Notes: generated by a model not told the origin, from the sequence alone. A DNA stretch of 64,000 nt from Acetobacteraceae bacterium (GCA_024280945.1 JAMXLO010000081.1:1-64000); one strand, 5' to 3'; shown: positions 17,028-25,519, numbered from the stretch's first letter. A program made the numbers and translations.

Positions 17028-17948
17028 TCAGTTGGCGAGCGGCGCGTCGACGATGGCGAGTGGCGCCTTGGCCGACACCAGGTTGACGTTGGCGATGCCC
17101 AGGTAGCGCCTTAGCTCGCCAGCCGGAACCACCATAGGGCCGGGGCTTTTTGCGGTGCCCGGTGTTGGCTGCGGGAAGGCGGTGGAACGCGCCGTGTGGA
17201 AGGAAACGTTGCCCTCCACCTTCTGCATCACCTGATGTATGTGGCCGTTCAGCACCGTAACCGAGCCGAACTTCTTCAGGTACGCTAGCGCCTGCGCACC
17301 ATCGGCGGTGCCCCACCCCCAGTCCTGATATACAATCCACAGCGGCACGTGTGCGAACACGACGATCGGCGTGCTCGCCGACAAGTGCTTTACATCATCC
17401 TCGAGCCATTCGAGCTGATCGTGGCCGAGGTTGCCCAACCCGTTGCCCTGCAGGTTCACCACGTTCACCAGGCCAATGAAGTGAACCCCATTGGTGTCGA
17501 AGCTGTACCAGCCGTCGCCCTTGGTGCCCTTGCCGAAGCGGTTCAGGTAGCTCTTCCCCTCTTCTTCCAGGATGTCGTGCTCGCCCGGCACGGTGTGCAT
17601 TGTCAGCTTGGTCGCGCCGCAGAGTTGTGCCGCGGTGTCGAACTGAGCCGGTTTCGACAGGTGAGTGATGTCGCCGGTGTGGATCATGAAAGCCGGCGCC
17701 TGTTTCAGCTTGCCGACATCGTCCAGCGCCTCCTTCAGGGTCGCCGTCACGTCGGGGTTGGCGGCCTTGTCGAAGCCCAGATGGCTGTCGCTGATCTGCA
17801 CGAAGGTGAATTCGTTGGTCGCGGCCTCGGCCGCGCCAAGGATCTGCGAGCGCGGCACGCCTCCGGCCACCGTCCAGACCATGGCGGTGCCTGCCCAGGT
17901 CATGCACTTCAGGAAGCCGCGGCGCTGCAGGGCGGGGTCTATGATCAT
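17028..17948 (-). CDS. Tat-exported calcineurin-like metallophosphoesterase
   Basis: A 306-residue binuclear-metal phosphoesterase. The metal-ligand blocks are SDSHLG, HTGDITH, PGEHD (GNHD in most relatives), FAHVPLW and NGHIHQ. The N-terminus holds the Tat motif LQRRGFLKCM and a hydrophobic helix ending near AEAA, so it acts in the periplasm. ATG at 17948 has GGGAGAG upstream and is preferred over ATG at 17975. It is followed by the cupredoxin and faces the ECF sigma gene across 118 bases. Substrate unknown; phosphodiester or phospholipid head groups are possible. Confidence 0.87.
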   Translation of the reverse strand: MIIDPALQRRGFLKCMTWAGTAMVWTVAGGVPRSQILGAAEAATNEFTFVQISDSHLGFDKAANPDVTATLKEALDDVGKLKQAPAFMIHTGDITHLSKPAQFDTAAQLCGATKLTMHTVPGEHDILEEEGKSYLNRFGKGTKGDGWYSFDTNGVHFIGLVNVVNLQGNGLGNLGHDQLEWLEDDVKHLSASTPIVVFAHVPLWIVYQDWGWGTADGAQALAYLKKFGSVTVLNGHIHQVMQKVEGNVSFHTARSTAFPQPTPGTAKSPGPMVVPAGELRRYLGIANVNLVSAKAPLAIVDAPLAN

Positions 17949-17978
17949 CGATTGGCTCTCCCTTTGCTGTGCCATCCC

Positions 17979-18041
17979 TACCCGGCAACCGGTGGCCTTA
18001 TTCCCTGCGCCCGAGGGAATAAGATTGGGCGCTACCGGGTC
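17979..18041. promoter_or_regulatory. Mirror-image pair of ECF-type promoters in a palindrome
   Basis: CTTATTCCCT (17997-18006) and AGGGAATAAG (18014-18023) are a perfect 10-base inverted repeat around a seven-base centre. Read outward, each arm gives GGGAATAAG, then exactly 13 bases, then GGGT: 18015-18040 on plus, toward the sigma gene, and 18005-17980 on minus, toward the metallophosphoesterase. The base pair before GGGT is CC in both. GGAAT-type -35 boxes and short spacers fit ECF sigma promoters, so the two units are probably co-controlled by this sigma factor. The GGGT ends 26 and 31 bases before the two start codons. Confidence 0.65.
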
Positions 18042-18066
18042 TTCGGCTCGGCAGCCCGCAGTCAGG

Positions 18067-18639
18067 ATGAAGGCCTTGCCCCAGGATGACCGTCGCCGAC
18101 GCTTCGAGCTGCTGGCCCTGCCGCACCTCGATGCCGCCTACAATCTGGCCCGCTGGCTGGCGGGCAACACGGCCGATGCCGAGGACGTGGTGCAGGACGC
18201 GTATCTGCGCGCCTATCGCTATTTCGACGCGTATCAAGGAGGGAACTTCCGCGTGTGGCTGCTGACGATCGTGCGCAATGCCTTCCTGACCTGGGTGAAG
18301 GAGAACCGTTCGGGGCGGATGGTATTCGTGCCCGATACGCCGGTCGCCGATAACAGCGAGAGCCATGCTACGTTGTGGGGCGAGACGCCGCGCGATCCGG
18401 AGTCCCTGCTGCTCGAGAGTGTGGACAGCCAGATGCTAAGCCGGCTGATGGAGCAACTGCCGGCGGAGTACCGCGAGGTTCTGCTGCTGCGGGAGGTCGA
18501 AGACCTTTCCTACAAGGAGATTGCCGAGATCACCCGAATACCGATCGGCACCGTCATGTCGCGGCTGTCGCGGGCGCGGCTCAGCTTGCGCAAATTGTGG
18601 CTCCGCCAGGAAGAGACGGAGGCGGCGCATGGAGTGTGA
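18067..18639 (+). CDS. ECF-type RNA polymerase sigma factor
   Basis: A 190-residue group 4 sigma factor. Region 2 is seen in AAYNLARWLAGNTADAEDVVQ followed by the RVWLLTIVRN segment, and region 4 in LPAEYREVLLLRE and YKEIAEITRIPIGTVMSRLSRAR, the -35-recognising helix-turn-helix. The start ATG at 18067 is the first in-frame Met that precedes region 2 by the usual distance; the frame is open far upstream inside the divergent gene. The anti-sigma gene overlaps by 11 bases, so the pair is made together. Probably autoregulated through the GGGAATAAG site upstream. Confidence 0.92.
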   Translation: MKALPQDDRRRRFELLALPHLDAAYNLARWLAGNTADAEDVVQDAYLRAYRYFDAYQGGNFRVWLLTIVRNAFLTWVKENRSGRMVFVPDTPVADNSESHATLWGETPRDPESLLLESVDSQMLSRLMEQLPAEYREVLLLREVEDLSYKEIAEITRIPIGTVMSRLSRARLSLRKLWLRQEETEAAHGV

Positions 18640-19387
18640 ACGAGCCACCACTTTGCTGTCGGGGCTGATCGACAGCGCCCTGGGTCCGATCTCACGCCTG
18701 CGCGTGAACCACCATGTCGCCGGCTGCGGGGCCTGCGCGGCCAGGCTCGAGGAGTTGCGTGCCATGCAGGCCGCGTTACGCACCAAGCTGCCCTATCACC
18801 GGGCGCCGCCTGGCCTGGCGGCCCGCATCGGCGCGGCACTGCCACGCGAGGAGCCGCCGCCTGTCATCGCAGGAACGCGACCGCATCGCTGGTTGCGCAT
18901 GCCGGCATTCAGCCTGGCCGGGACTGGGCTTGCCGGTGCGGTCGCCGGGGTGGCGCTCACCGTCGCGGTGACGGGCGGGCAGAGCGACCAGACCACGGAT
19001 GTCATCAACAGCCATATCCGTTCGATGCAGGCCCAGCATCTGACCGATGTGCAGACCAGTGACCAACACACGGTCAAGCCGTGGCTGTCGGCGCGGCTCG
19101 ACGTCTCGCCGCCAGTGCGTGACCTGAAGGATGACGGGTTTCCGCTGATCGGCGGGCGGCTCGACTACATCGACGGGCATCCGGCCGCCGCCGTTGTCTA
19201 TCAGCGCGCCAAGCACGTGATCAACCTGTTCGCATGGGCTTCTCCCGGGCCGAACGAGCCGTTCCGGGAACAGACGCGACAAGGTTTCAACGTCGTCACG
19301 TGGCGGCAGGACGGGATCCGGTATTATGCGGTATCGGATGTCGAAGCGGACCAGCTGGCGCAGTTTGCCAAGCTGGTCGCACGATAG
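18629..19387 (+). CDS. Membrane anti-sigma factor with zinc-binding N-terminus
   Basis: A 252-residue partner of the ECF sigma factor. The N-terminal anti-sigma domain has the zinc motif His-x3-Cys-x2-Cys in NHHVAGCGACAARLEE. One membrane helix follows at about residues 93-112 (LAGTGLAGAVAGVALTVAV) and the remaining 140 residues, including a SARLDVSPPVRDL...GRLDYIDG region, are periplasmic and would be the sensor part. The zinc motif is often redox-sensitive in such proteins. Signal unknown; neighbours suggest copper, redox or envelope stress. Confidence 0.88.
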   Translation: MECERATTLLSGLIDSALGPISRLRVNHHVAGCGACAARLEELRAMQAALRTKLPYHRAPPGLAARIGAALPREEPPPVIAGTRPHRWLRMPAFSLAGTGLAGAVAGVALTVAVTGGQSDQTTDVINSHIRSMQAQHLTDVQTSDQHTVKPWLSARLDVSPPVRDLKDDGFPLIGGRLDYIDGHPAAAVVYQRAKHVINLFAWASPGPNEPFREQTRQGFNVVTWRQDGIRYYAVSDVEADQLAQFAKLVAR

Positions 19388-19447
19388 TCCCGCCACGGGA
19401 CGCCTCCGCGCCCTTGTCGAGACGCCTAACGCTTCGGCCAGTAGCCC

Positions 19448-20830
19448 TTAGCTGAAGGATACCTTCGCGAAGATCTCCTCGAAGCGCTTGAACGCCTTGT
19501 CCACCGCATCGGCCGGTTTCATGCCGCCCTTGATAACGTCGGCATGGGCACGGCCCCAGAGCTGCTCCGCGTTGCACAACCCCCAGGCGGGATTGAACCC
19601 TAACCATTGGGCCATAGTCGGCTGCAGCACACCTTCGGTTATGTACGGCTTGCGGTGCGGATCCTTTGAGTCATCCAGCCACCAGGGATCGTCCTTTGCG
19701 ATCTGCGGCATGCTGGGGAACCACCGGCCCAGGCCGCTTTTCAGGTTCTCGTTTATGACCTGCGGTTGGATGAAGAACCGCATGAAGTCCTTGGCCACGT
19801 CTACGTTCTTGGCGCCCTTGGGAATGAATCCCCCGCCGGCGCCGACCTGGCAGATCATCTGGGTCTTGCCGTCGTTCATCAGCGGCAGCGACCGCACACG
19901 CATTTCCTGATAGTATTCCTTCTCGTGACTCATCCACGCCAGTTCGGGCGATAGCGTGCCGTCGAAGTTCATCACGAACAGCTTCTCGTGATAAGCGTTG
20001 TTGTCGTCGGCGTCGTTCCAGCTCAGTGCCTCGGGCGGGACGAAACCATCCTTATAGAGGCCCGTCATGAATTCCACTGATTTGATCGCCGCCTCACGCA
20101 CCTGCGGATTGTCGGTGTGCAGCTTGCCGTCGGGGGTCACGATGTCCTTGCCGCCGTTGGCAATCAGGAAATGTGCGAACAGGTTGTTGCCGTCGTTCGG
20201 GCCGACGGTGGTGATCTGCAGGCCGAGGCCATATATCTTGCGCATGCCCTTTTTGCGCAACTCCGTTTGCACCGGCTTGAAGAATTCCCAGACGCCATTC
20301 CACGTGTTGGGCATATCCGACGCCTTGAAGCCGGCCTTCTCGACCAAGTCGTTCCAGAAGTGGAATGGCGTCGCGGCCTGCTTGATCGGCACCAGGTAGA
20401 AGCTGCGCGTCTTCGTCGCTTTGTTGTAGAAGGTCGAGTTGAGCAATGCACTTTCGGACATCTGCGACTTGTGCGGCTCGACCACGTCACTGACATCGAC
20501 AAGCTTATCGTCCCAGGCGTTCTGCGCCAGAATGGCGGACGGCGCATCGAAATACATCAGATCGGGCACGTCGCCACTCGTCAGTACGGAGATTGCCTTC
20601 TGGTTCAGCGCCATGAACGGCATGACGCTGAGATCGATCTTATTGCCGCTGGCCTTCTCATAATCAGCGACAGTCTTCTTGAACGCCTCGTCCTCTTGGC
20701 GGACGAAACCTTGATTCTGCCAGACTACCGCCGTCTTGGCCTGCGCCCTGGCAATATAAGGCCGGGCCAACAGCCCCGCTGCCGCGCCCAGGGCGCCGTG
20801 GAAAAGTGGGCGCCGGCCAATGTTCGCCAT
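19448..20830 (-). CDS. ABC transporter extracellular solute-binding protein, family 1 (orphan)
   Basis: A 460-residue periplasmic binding protein of the sugar-type cluster (family 1). It has a Tat-like leader (GRRPLFHGALGAAAGLLA, with ARAQA cleavage), then KTAVVWQNQG, a VMPFMALNQKAISVLTSGDVPDLMYFD ligand-domain block and many aromatic residues typical of carbohydrate pockets (WWLDD, WNGVWEFF). No ABC permease or ATPase gene lies next to it in the window, so it either works with components coded elsewhere or is a remnant of a lost system. The downstream region is decayed. Confidence 0.85.
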   Translation of the reverse strand: MANIGRRPLFHGALGAAAGLLARPYIARAQAKTAVVWQNQGFVRQEDEAFKKTVADYEKASGNKIDLSVMPFMALNQKAISVLTSGDVPDLMYFDAPSAILAQNAWDDKLVDVSDVVEPHKSQMSESALLNSTFYNKATKTRSFYLVPIKQAATPFHFWNDLVEKAGFKASDMPNTWNGVWEFFKPVQTELRKKGMRKIYGLGLQITTVGPNDGNNLFAHFLIANGGKDIVTPDGKLHTDNPQVREAAIKSVEFMTGLYKDGFVPPEALSWNDADDNNAYHEKLFVMNFDGTLSPELAWMSHEKEYYQEMRVRSLPLMNDGKTQMICQVGAGGGFIPKGAKNVDVAKDFMRFFIQPQVINENLKSGLGRWFPSMPQIAKDDPWWLDDSKDPHRKPYITEGVLQPTMAQWLGFNPAWGLCNAEQLWGRAHADVIKGGMKPADAVDKAFKRFEEIFAKVSFS

Positions 20831-21123
20831 ACTCGTTTTCTCCCGGTATTACCGGCATCCCTCTGACGCCGGTCGCGTGTGTGCCTTGTTTCTTTTGATA
20901 GGATACGGCCATCGGTCGGGCAAGTGCATCAATGCCGACAGATTTTGCCTTTAGCTAAATCGGCTCGCTGGCTGTCGGATTTAGGAAAGCTGGCGATGGG
21001 ATGCGCTCACTTGGTGGAGAATTTGTAATTCTTGGCTCTTGCTGGGGTGTGTCCTGAATAGCATGCGTGCCTGTCGAAGGAGCTGTCGCGCCGCCGGAAC
21101 GAGGATCTTCGATGCGGCATCAT
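20831..21123. other. Intergenic region, no gene recognised
   Basis: This stretch is AT-richer than its neighbours (for example around 20935-20985). It lies upstream of the binding-protein gene and must carry its promoter. No ORF or RNA gene with recognisable features is seen. Confidence 0.4.
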
Positions 21124-21401
21124 TCACACCGCTTCGACGATCCGGATGTCGCGCTCGGCTCCTCCGGCCAGCACGGTCAACGCTCTTGGTGGGCTGCGCT
21201 GTCGTGCGCGGCGCGAGCCTGCTCTACGCTATCGAACTCAATGACGACAGTGCGCTGCTTCAGCCCCATTGCGTAGACCTGATCCAGTTCCCGCGCACCA
21301 GGCTACGACCGCCGGCGGCTGTTGCTGAGCCTGGCGTAGGCGGCCAGTGCATCGGGGTTGCTGAGCGAGCGATATGTCGCGACCCAATAGGCTTTGGGCA
21401 G
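21124..21401 (-). pseudogene. Frameshifted DUF1330-family gene remnant
   Basis: Reading the minus strand gives three fragments in different frames that line up with one DUF1330 protein: PKAYWVATYRSLSNPDALAA (from about 21401), then GLKQRTVVIEFDSVEQARAA (about 21273-21214) and finally AGGAERDIRIVEAV ending in TGA at 21124. The order and total of about 93 codons match the family length (about 95 residues). At least two frameshifts separate the pieces and the original start codon appears lost (CTG at 21401). No single intact ORF shows this gene. Confidence 0.75.
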
Positions 21402-21485
21402 AATGGATATCTCCTTGGTCGGCTTTTCGACCCCGCTTGCGGGGCATTGGGCTGTCGATGTGCAGGCGTGACCGCAAGGGGCAGC

Positions 21486-22299
21486 TTGGGTGCGGTGGGC
21501 AGCGGCGTCATCGGCCGGTCGGTCGGCACGCGCGTCGGGATTGGCTGGTTCGGCGGCCATTGCGGTCGATGGGAGCCGTGCCGCCGCGGATGCCTCATCG
21601 ATTGCCGCAACCCGCACATTCCGGGCATCACCTATGATGGCGGGTATGCGGAAGCGATGGTGGCACCCGCAGATGCGCTGGCGCTGATGCCGGATGGTCT
21701 GCCGCCTGCGGAGGCGGCGCCGTTGTTGCGTGCTGGCGTCACGACCTACAACGCGTTGCGAGAAAGTGGCGCGTGCAGGTGACCTCGTTGCCATCCTTGG
21801 GATCGGCGGTCTCGGCCATCCAGCTGTGCAGTTTGCCGCGAAGATGGGTTTTCGTACCGTCGCCGTTGCCCGAGGCCGCGATAAGCAGGCATTGGCGCGC
21901 CAACTCGGTGTCCACATCTACATGGACAGCCAGGCGCAGGACGTCGCGGCCGAACTTACGCGAATTGGTGGGGCGAAGACGATCATGGCGACCGTGACCA
22001 GCGGGAAGGCGATGAGTGCGGTCATTCCAGGTCTCGCGGTGTGCGGCAAACTGATCGTGGTTGGCGTGGGAATAGACCCGATCGAGGTCTCCGCTTTCGA
22101 TCCGATCGGCGCCAGCCGCTCGATCATCGCCCATGCTCCAGGGGCTTCGATCGAGTCGCAGGATACGCTGGCGCTCAGCGCGCTTTCCGGCGTGCGCCCG
22201 ACCATGGAAACGATGCCATTGGAGCGTGCCGCCGATGCTTACGACAAGATGATGCGCAGCGAGGCCCGCTTCCGCATGGTGCTGACGACCGGCCTGTAA
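21486..22299 (+). pseudogene. Truncated, frameshifted zinc-type alcohol dehydrogenase
   Basis: Two overlapping frames together read as the C-terminal two thirds of an Adh-type medium-chain dehydrogenase. The first (21486 to about 21770) has AVGSGV, VGIGWFGGHCGRWEPCRRG with structural-zinc cysteines, then YDGGYAEAMVAPADALA. The second (from about 21775) has AGDLVAILGIGGLGHPAVQFAAKMG, the NAD site, through to ARFRMVLTTGL. The frame breaks after NALRESGA. The first 70-80 residues, with the catalytic Cys and GHE zinc ligands, are missing and their place is taken by the DUF1330 remnant, so no active enzyme is expected. Confidence 0.85.
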
Positions 22300-22309
22300 G
22301 TCGGTCCAG

Positions 22310-23290
22310 TCACATCATCCGGTCCTCCGGCGCGACCAGATTGAGCGGTCTCTCGCCGGCAAGTGCGCGTCTGATATTGGCAATCGCCCGCTGCAGTCCC
22401 GCCACTCCAGTTTCGGCGATAGCGGCCGCAGAGTTATGCGGCGACCCGATCACATTGGGCAACGACAGAAACGGCTGATCCATGCGGAATGCGCCGTGGC
22501 GCACTGGCTCGATCCACCAGGCATCGATGCATGCGCAGAAGTTGGGAAATGCCACCAGGCGGTCGTACAGCGCGCGCTCATCGACGATCTCGCCGCGTGC
22601 AACGTTCACCAGGATGGCATCCGACTTCATGCGTGCGAGTTGCGGCGCACCGATCATGCCCAGCGTGGCCGGCGTCAGTGGCGTGCAGATCACCAGCACA
22701 TCCGATGCCGCGAGCAGGAGGTCGAGCTGATCAGGCGTACCAATCCAGTCCGTGGGTTCCTCGCTGCGACCACGGCGATTGATCGCGTGCACCTTCATGC
22801 CGATGCCGCGTGTCAGCCGCGCCATTGCAACCCCGATCCCGCCGAAGCCCAGGATGCCACACACGCCGCCCGCCAGCATGCGGTTGGGTGCGAATTGGTT
22901 GAACTCGCCTCGCGACAGCGCTGCGTGTTCCACCAACAGCCGCTTTGCAGCAGCGAGCGCCATGCCAAGCGCGTGCTCCGCCATCGGTTCGGCATAGGCG
23001 CCGGCGTTGTTTGCGACCGGCACGCCGGTCGGCAGATCTGCGAGCGGCACATGATCGACCCCGGCTGTGAAGAACTGCAGCAGGCGGATGTTCTGTAACA
23101 GTGCGATCTCACCCGGGAGCAGTTCGCGCGTGGTGCGGGCCAGCACCGCATCGGCTTTGCGCAGTGCATCGGCGCGGCCGGCGCTGTCGAGATCGGGCAG
23201 GTGAATGGCCTCCGCCGCACCTTCCAAGGCATCGCGCACGACCTGCCGGCCTGCGCCGCCAAGCTCGTAAGCTACAACGACAGTGCTCAT
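22310..23290 (-). CDS. D-2-hydroxyacid dehydrogenase family protein (first of pair)
   Basis: A 326-residue NAD(P)-dependent oxidoreductase of the D-isomer hydroxyacid dehydrogenase family. The nucleotide motif is GILGFGGIGVAMARL, the substrate Arg is in VNVARGEIVDE and the catalytic His in IGSPHNSA. ATG at 23290 follows the upstream gene's stop by two bases; an open extension of 52 codons lies inside the neighbour and is ignored. It forms a two-gene unit with its paralogue. Substrate, such as glyoxylate, hydroxypyruvate or another 2-keto acid, cannot be told. Confidence 0.87.
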   Translation of the reverse strand: MSTVVVAYELGGAGRQVVRDALEGAAEAIHLPDLDSAGRADALRKADAVLARTTRELLPGEIALLQNIRLLQFFTAGVDHVPLADLPTGVPVANNAGAYAEPMAEHALGMALAAAKRLLVEHAALSRGEFNQFAPNRMLAGGVCGILGFGGIGVAMARLTRGIGMKVHAINRRGRSEEPTDWIGTPDQLDLLLAASDVLVICTPLTPATLGMIGAPQLARMKSDAILVNVARGEIVDERALYDRLVAFPNFCACIDAWWIEPVRHGAFRMDQPFLSLPNVIGSPHNSAAAIAETGVAGLQRAIANIRRALAGERPLNLVAPEDRMM

Positions 23291-23292
23291 GG

Positions 23293-24273
23293 TCAGAACC
23301 ACGAACCCTTGTCCACCACGTTCCGCAGCGGCTTGTTGCCGAGAAAGGCACGGCAATTGTCGATCATGATCTGGTAGCGGCGGTCGTCCAGATACGGTCC
23401 CCATCCAGCCATGTGCGGTGTGATCAGCACGTTCGGCATGGTCCACAGCGGATGCTCGGGCGGCAGCGGTTCCTGTTCGAATACATCCAATGCCGCGCCG
23501 GCGATCTCGCCGGCATGCAACGCTGCCACCAGGTCGTCCAGCTTCGTCGTCATTCCGCGACCGATGTTGATGAAGAACGCACTCGGCTTCATGCGCTGGA
23601 AGCGAGCGCGATGCATAAAACCTTCGGTCGCGGGCGTGTGCGGCACCGTCAGGATGACGAAGTCAGCCCGCGGCAGCAGCTCATCCAATGCCTCCGGCTT
23701 GTGCAGCTCCGCGACACCAGGTGGCGGCAAGGAGCGCCGCACATCGGTCGCCAGCACCGTCATGCCGAACGCCGCGGCCAATCGTGCGGTCTCCGCACCG
23801 ATACCGCCCACACCGACGATCAATGCCGTGGCCTCGGGAAGATGCACCACGCCGGTGTTCTCGCGATCCTTCTTCCACTGGCGACGCAGCTGCTGCGGGA
23901 TATACACATGCAGGCCACGCGCCAACGCCAGCACGAAGGCCATGATATGCGTGCTGATATGGTCGTTGAAGATCTCGCGAAAGTTGGTGACGGTGAGCGA
24001 GTGCTCGATCAGCTCCGGATAGTAATAGCCGGCCGCGGGCGCAGCCTGTGGCGCCTGCAGCCAGCGCAGCCGCGAGGTTTTCGCCAGCAGCTCCTTGGGT
24101 AGCCGGCCGAACGCCGCCTCGGCATCGACGATCTCGCTCTCGGCCGTCTCCTGGTCCTCGGCGATCACGACACGGACTTCCGGCATGGCTTCGCCGAGTT
24201 TTCGTCCCCACTCGCGGGTCACGTCGGTCTGCGGTGGCAGCATGACGAACTTGAAGGTATTGGCACCCGACAT
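23293..24273 (-). CDS. D-2-hydroxyacid dehydrogenase family protein (second of pair)
   Basis: 326 residues, diverged from the gene downstream but of the same family. Motifs: IVGVGGIGAETARLAAAFGM (NAD binding), FINIGRGMTTK (substrate Arg), LDVFEQEPLPPEHPLW (Glu) and ITPHMAGWG (catalytic His). The N-terminal half contains an aromatic-rich stretch (GYYYPELIEHSL) instead of the usual G-hinge loop. The start ATG at 24273 is the first Met of the family N-terminus. It shares a divergent control region with nnrS, 55 bases away. Confidence 0.87.
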   Translation of the reverse strand: MSGANTFKFVMLPPQTDVTREWGRKLGEAMPEVRVVIAEDQETAESEIVDAEAAFGRLPKELLAKTSRLRWLQAPQAAPAAGYYYPELIEHSLTVTNFREIFNDHISTHIMAFVLALARGLHVYIPQQLRRQWKKDRENTGVVHLPEATALIVGVGGIGAETARLAAAFGMTVLATDVRRSLPPPGVAELHKPEALDELLPRADFVILTVPHTPATEGFMHRARFQRMKPSAFFINIGRGMTTKLDDLVAALHAGEIAGAALDVFEQEPLPPEHPLWTMPNVLITPHMAGWGPYLDDRRYQIMIDNCRAFLGNKPLRNVVDKGSWF

Positions 24274-24328
24274 GGCTCTGTCCTTACGACTGTAGCGGGA
24301 TTATGGGGACCAGATTGGAGACCGCAAA

Positions 24329-25486
24329 GTGAAGCCGCTACCGGCATTCCTCACCGCTGGATTTCGCCCATTCTTCCTGGCCGCCGCGGGCTGGGCCGCG
24401 GTGGCGATGGCGATGTGGCTGCCGCTGATGCATGGCGGCCTTACTCTGCCAAGCCGTTTCGACCCGTTGAGCTGGCATGTGCACGAGATGTTGTTCGGTT
24501 TCGTGATGGCGGCGGTCGGCGGCTTTCTGCTCACGGCTATCCCCAATTGGACCGGTCGCGATCCAGTCGCCGGCCGGCCGTTGGTCGCGCTCGTGTCGCT
24601 ATGGCTGCTCGGGCGTGTTGCTTGCCTGGTATCCGACCTGCTTCCCGCCTGGCTCACGCCGGCACTCGACCTGGCCTTCCCGGTCGCGCTCGAAGCAGTA
24701 GCAGCGCGCGAGCTGCTGGCGGCTGGCAATCGGCGAAATTACCCGTTGCTTGCTCCGGTGGCCGTGCTGGCGATCGCCAATCTGCTGACGCACCTGCAGG
24801 GTCTCGGCGTCGCTGTGCCATTCGGCCTCGGCTGGCGGCTCGGCATCGCCGTGGTGATCGTGCTGATTTCGGTGATTGGCGGTCGCATTGTTCCGGCGTT
24901 CACCCGCAACTGGCTCAATGCGCGCGGCCTGTCGCCGGTACCGCCCGCTGCCGACATCCTCGACCGCGCCGCGCTTGGTGTCCTGCATGCGAGTTTGATC
25001 GGCTGGACATTTCTGCCCGAGTGGCGAGCAGTGGGTGTATTATTGCTGGTCGCAGCCGTGTTGAACCTGGCGCGGCTCGCGCGCTGGCGCGGCATGGCAA
25101 CGCTGGATGAACCGCTCTTGCTGGTCCTGCATGTGGGATATCTGTGGCTGGTGGTCGGGGTTGCGCTGTTGGGACTGTCGCTGCTGACTGACGCTGTTCC
25201 TAATGCAGCCGCCGTGCATGCGCTGACCGCCGGCGCCATGGGTACAATGATCCTTGCGGTGATGACGCGTGCGACGCTTGGGCATACCGGCCGCGTGCTG
25301 CGTGCCGATGTGGCGACGATGGTGATCTACGCGCTGGTGGGTGTCGCGGCCGTGTTGCGGATCGTCGCCGCTTGGGTGAACGAGGGACAGCTCGATTTGC
25401 TGGAGGTGGCGGTCGCGGCCTGGGTCGGAGCCTTCGTTCTGTTCGCGGCGGAATACGGCCCGATGCTGTTGGCGCCTCGCGGCTGA
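24329..25486 (+). CDS. nnrS: NnrS family membrane protein
   Basis: A polytopic (about 12 helices) heme- and copper-containing inner-membrane protein family linked to nitric-oxide tolerance and denitrification. The family N-terminus GFRPFFLAAAGWA and the segment SWHVHEMLFGFVMAAVGGFLLTAIPNWTG, rich in conserved His, are present, with HALTAGAMGTMILAVMTRATLGHTG near the end. GTG at 24329 is used, with GGAG eight bases before. No nitrite or NO reductase gene is nearby, so NO protection and not respiration is the likelier role. Confidence 0.9.
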   Translation: MKPLPAFLTAGFRPFFLAAAGWAAVAMAMWLPLMHGGLTLPSRFDPLSWHVHEMLFGFVMAAVGGFLLTAIPNWTGRDPVAGRPLVALVSLWLLGRVACLVSDLLPAWLTPALDLAFPVALEAVAARELLAAGNRRNYPLLAPVAVLAIANLLTHLQGLGVAVPFGLGWRLGIAVVIVLISVIGGRIVPAFTRNWLNARGLSPVPPAADILDRAALGVLHASLIGWTFLPEWRAVGVLLLVAAVLNLARLARWRGMATLDEPLLLVLHVGYLWLVVGVALLGLSLLTDAVPNAAAVHALTAGAMGTMILAVMTRATLGHTGRVLRADVATMVIYALVGVAAVLRIVAAWVNEGQLDLLEVAVAAWVGAFVLFAAEYGPMLLAPRG

Positions 25487-25519
25487 GGCGGCCATACTCG
25501 CTCCGTCAGGAGAGTGCGT

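Noticed and set aside
19387-19402. Small hairpin GTCCCG/CGGGAC after the anti-sigma gene as terminator
   Set aside because: Only a six-base stem with no T tract; too weak to report as a terminator.
21039-21782. One 247-codon plus-strand gene
   Set aside because: Its first half is antisense to the DUF1330 remnant and only the second half matches alcohol dehydrogenase, so it is part of a pseudogene.
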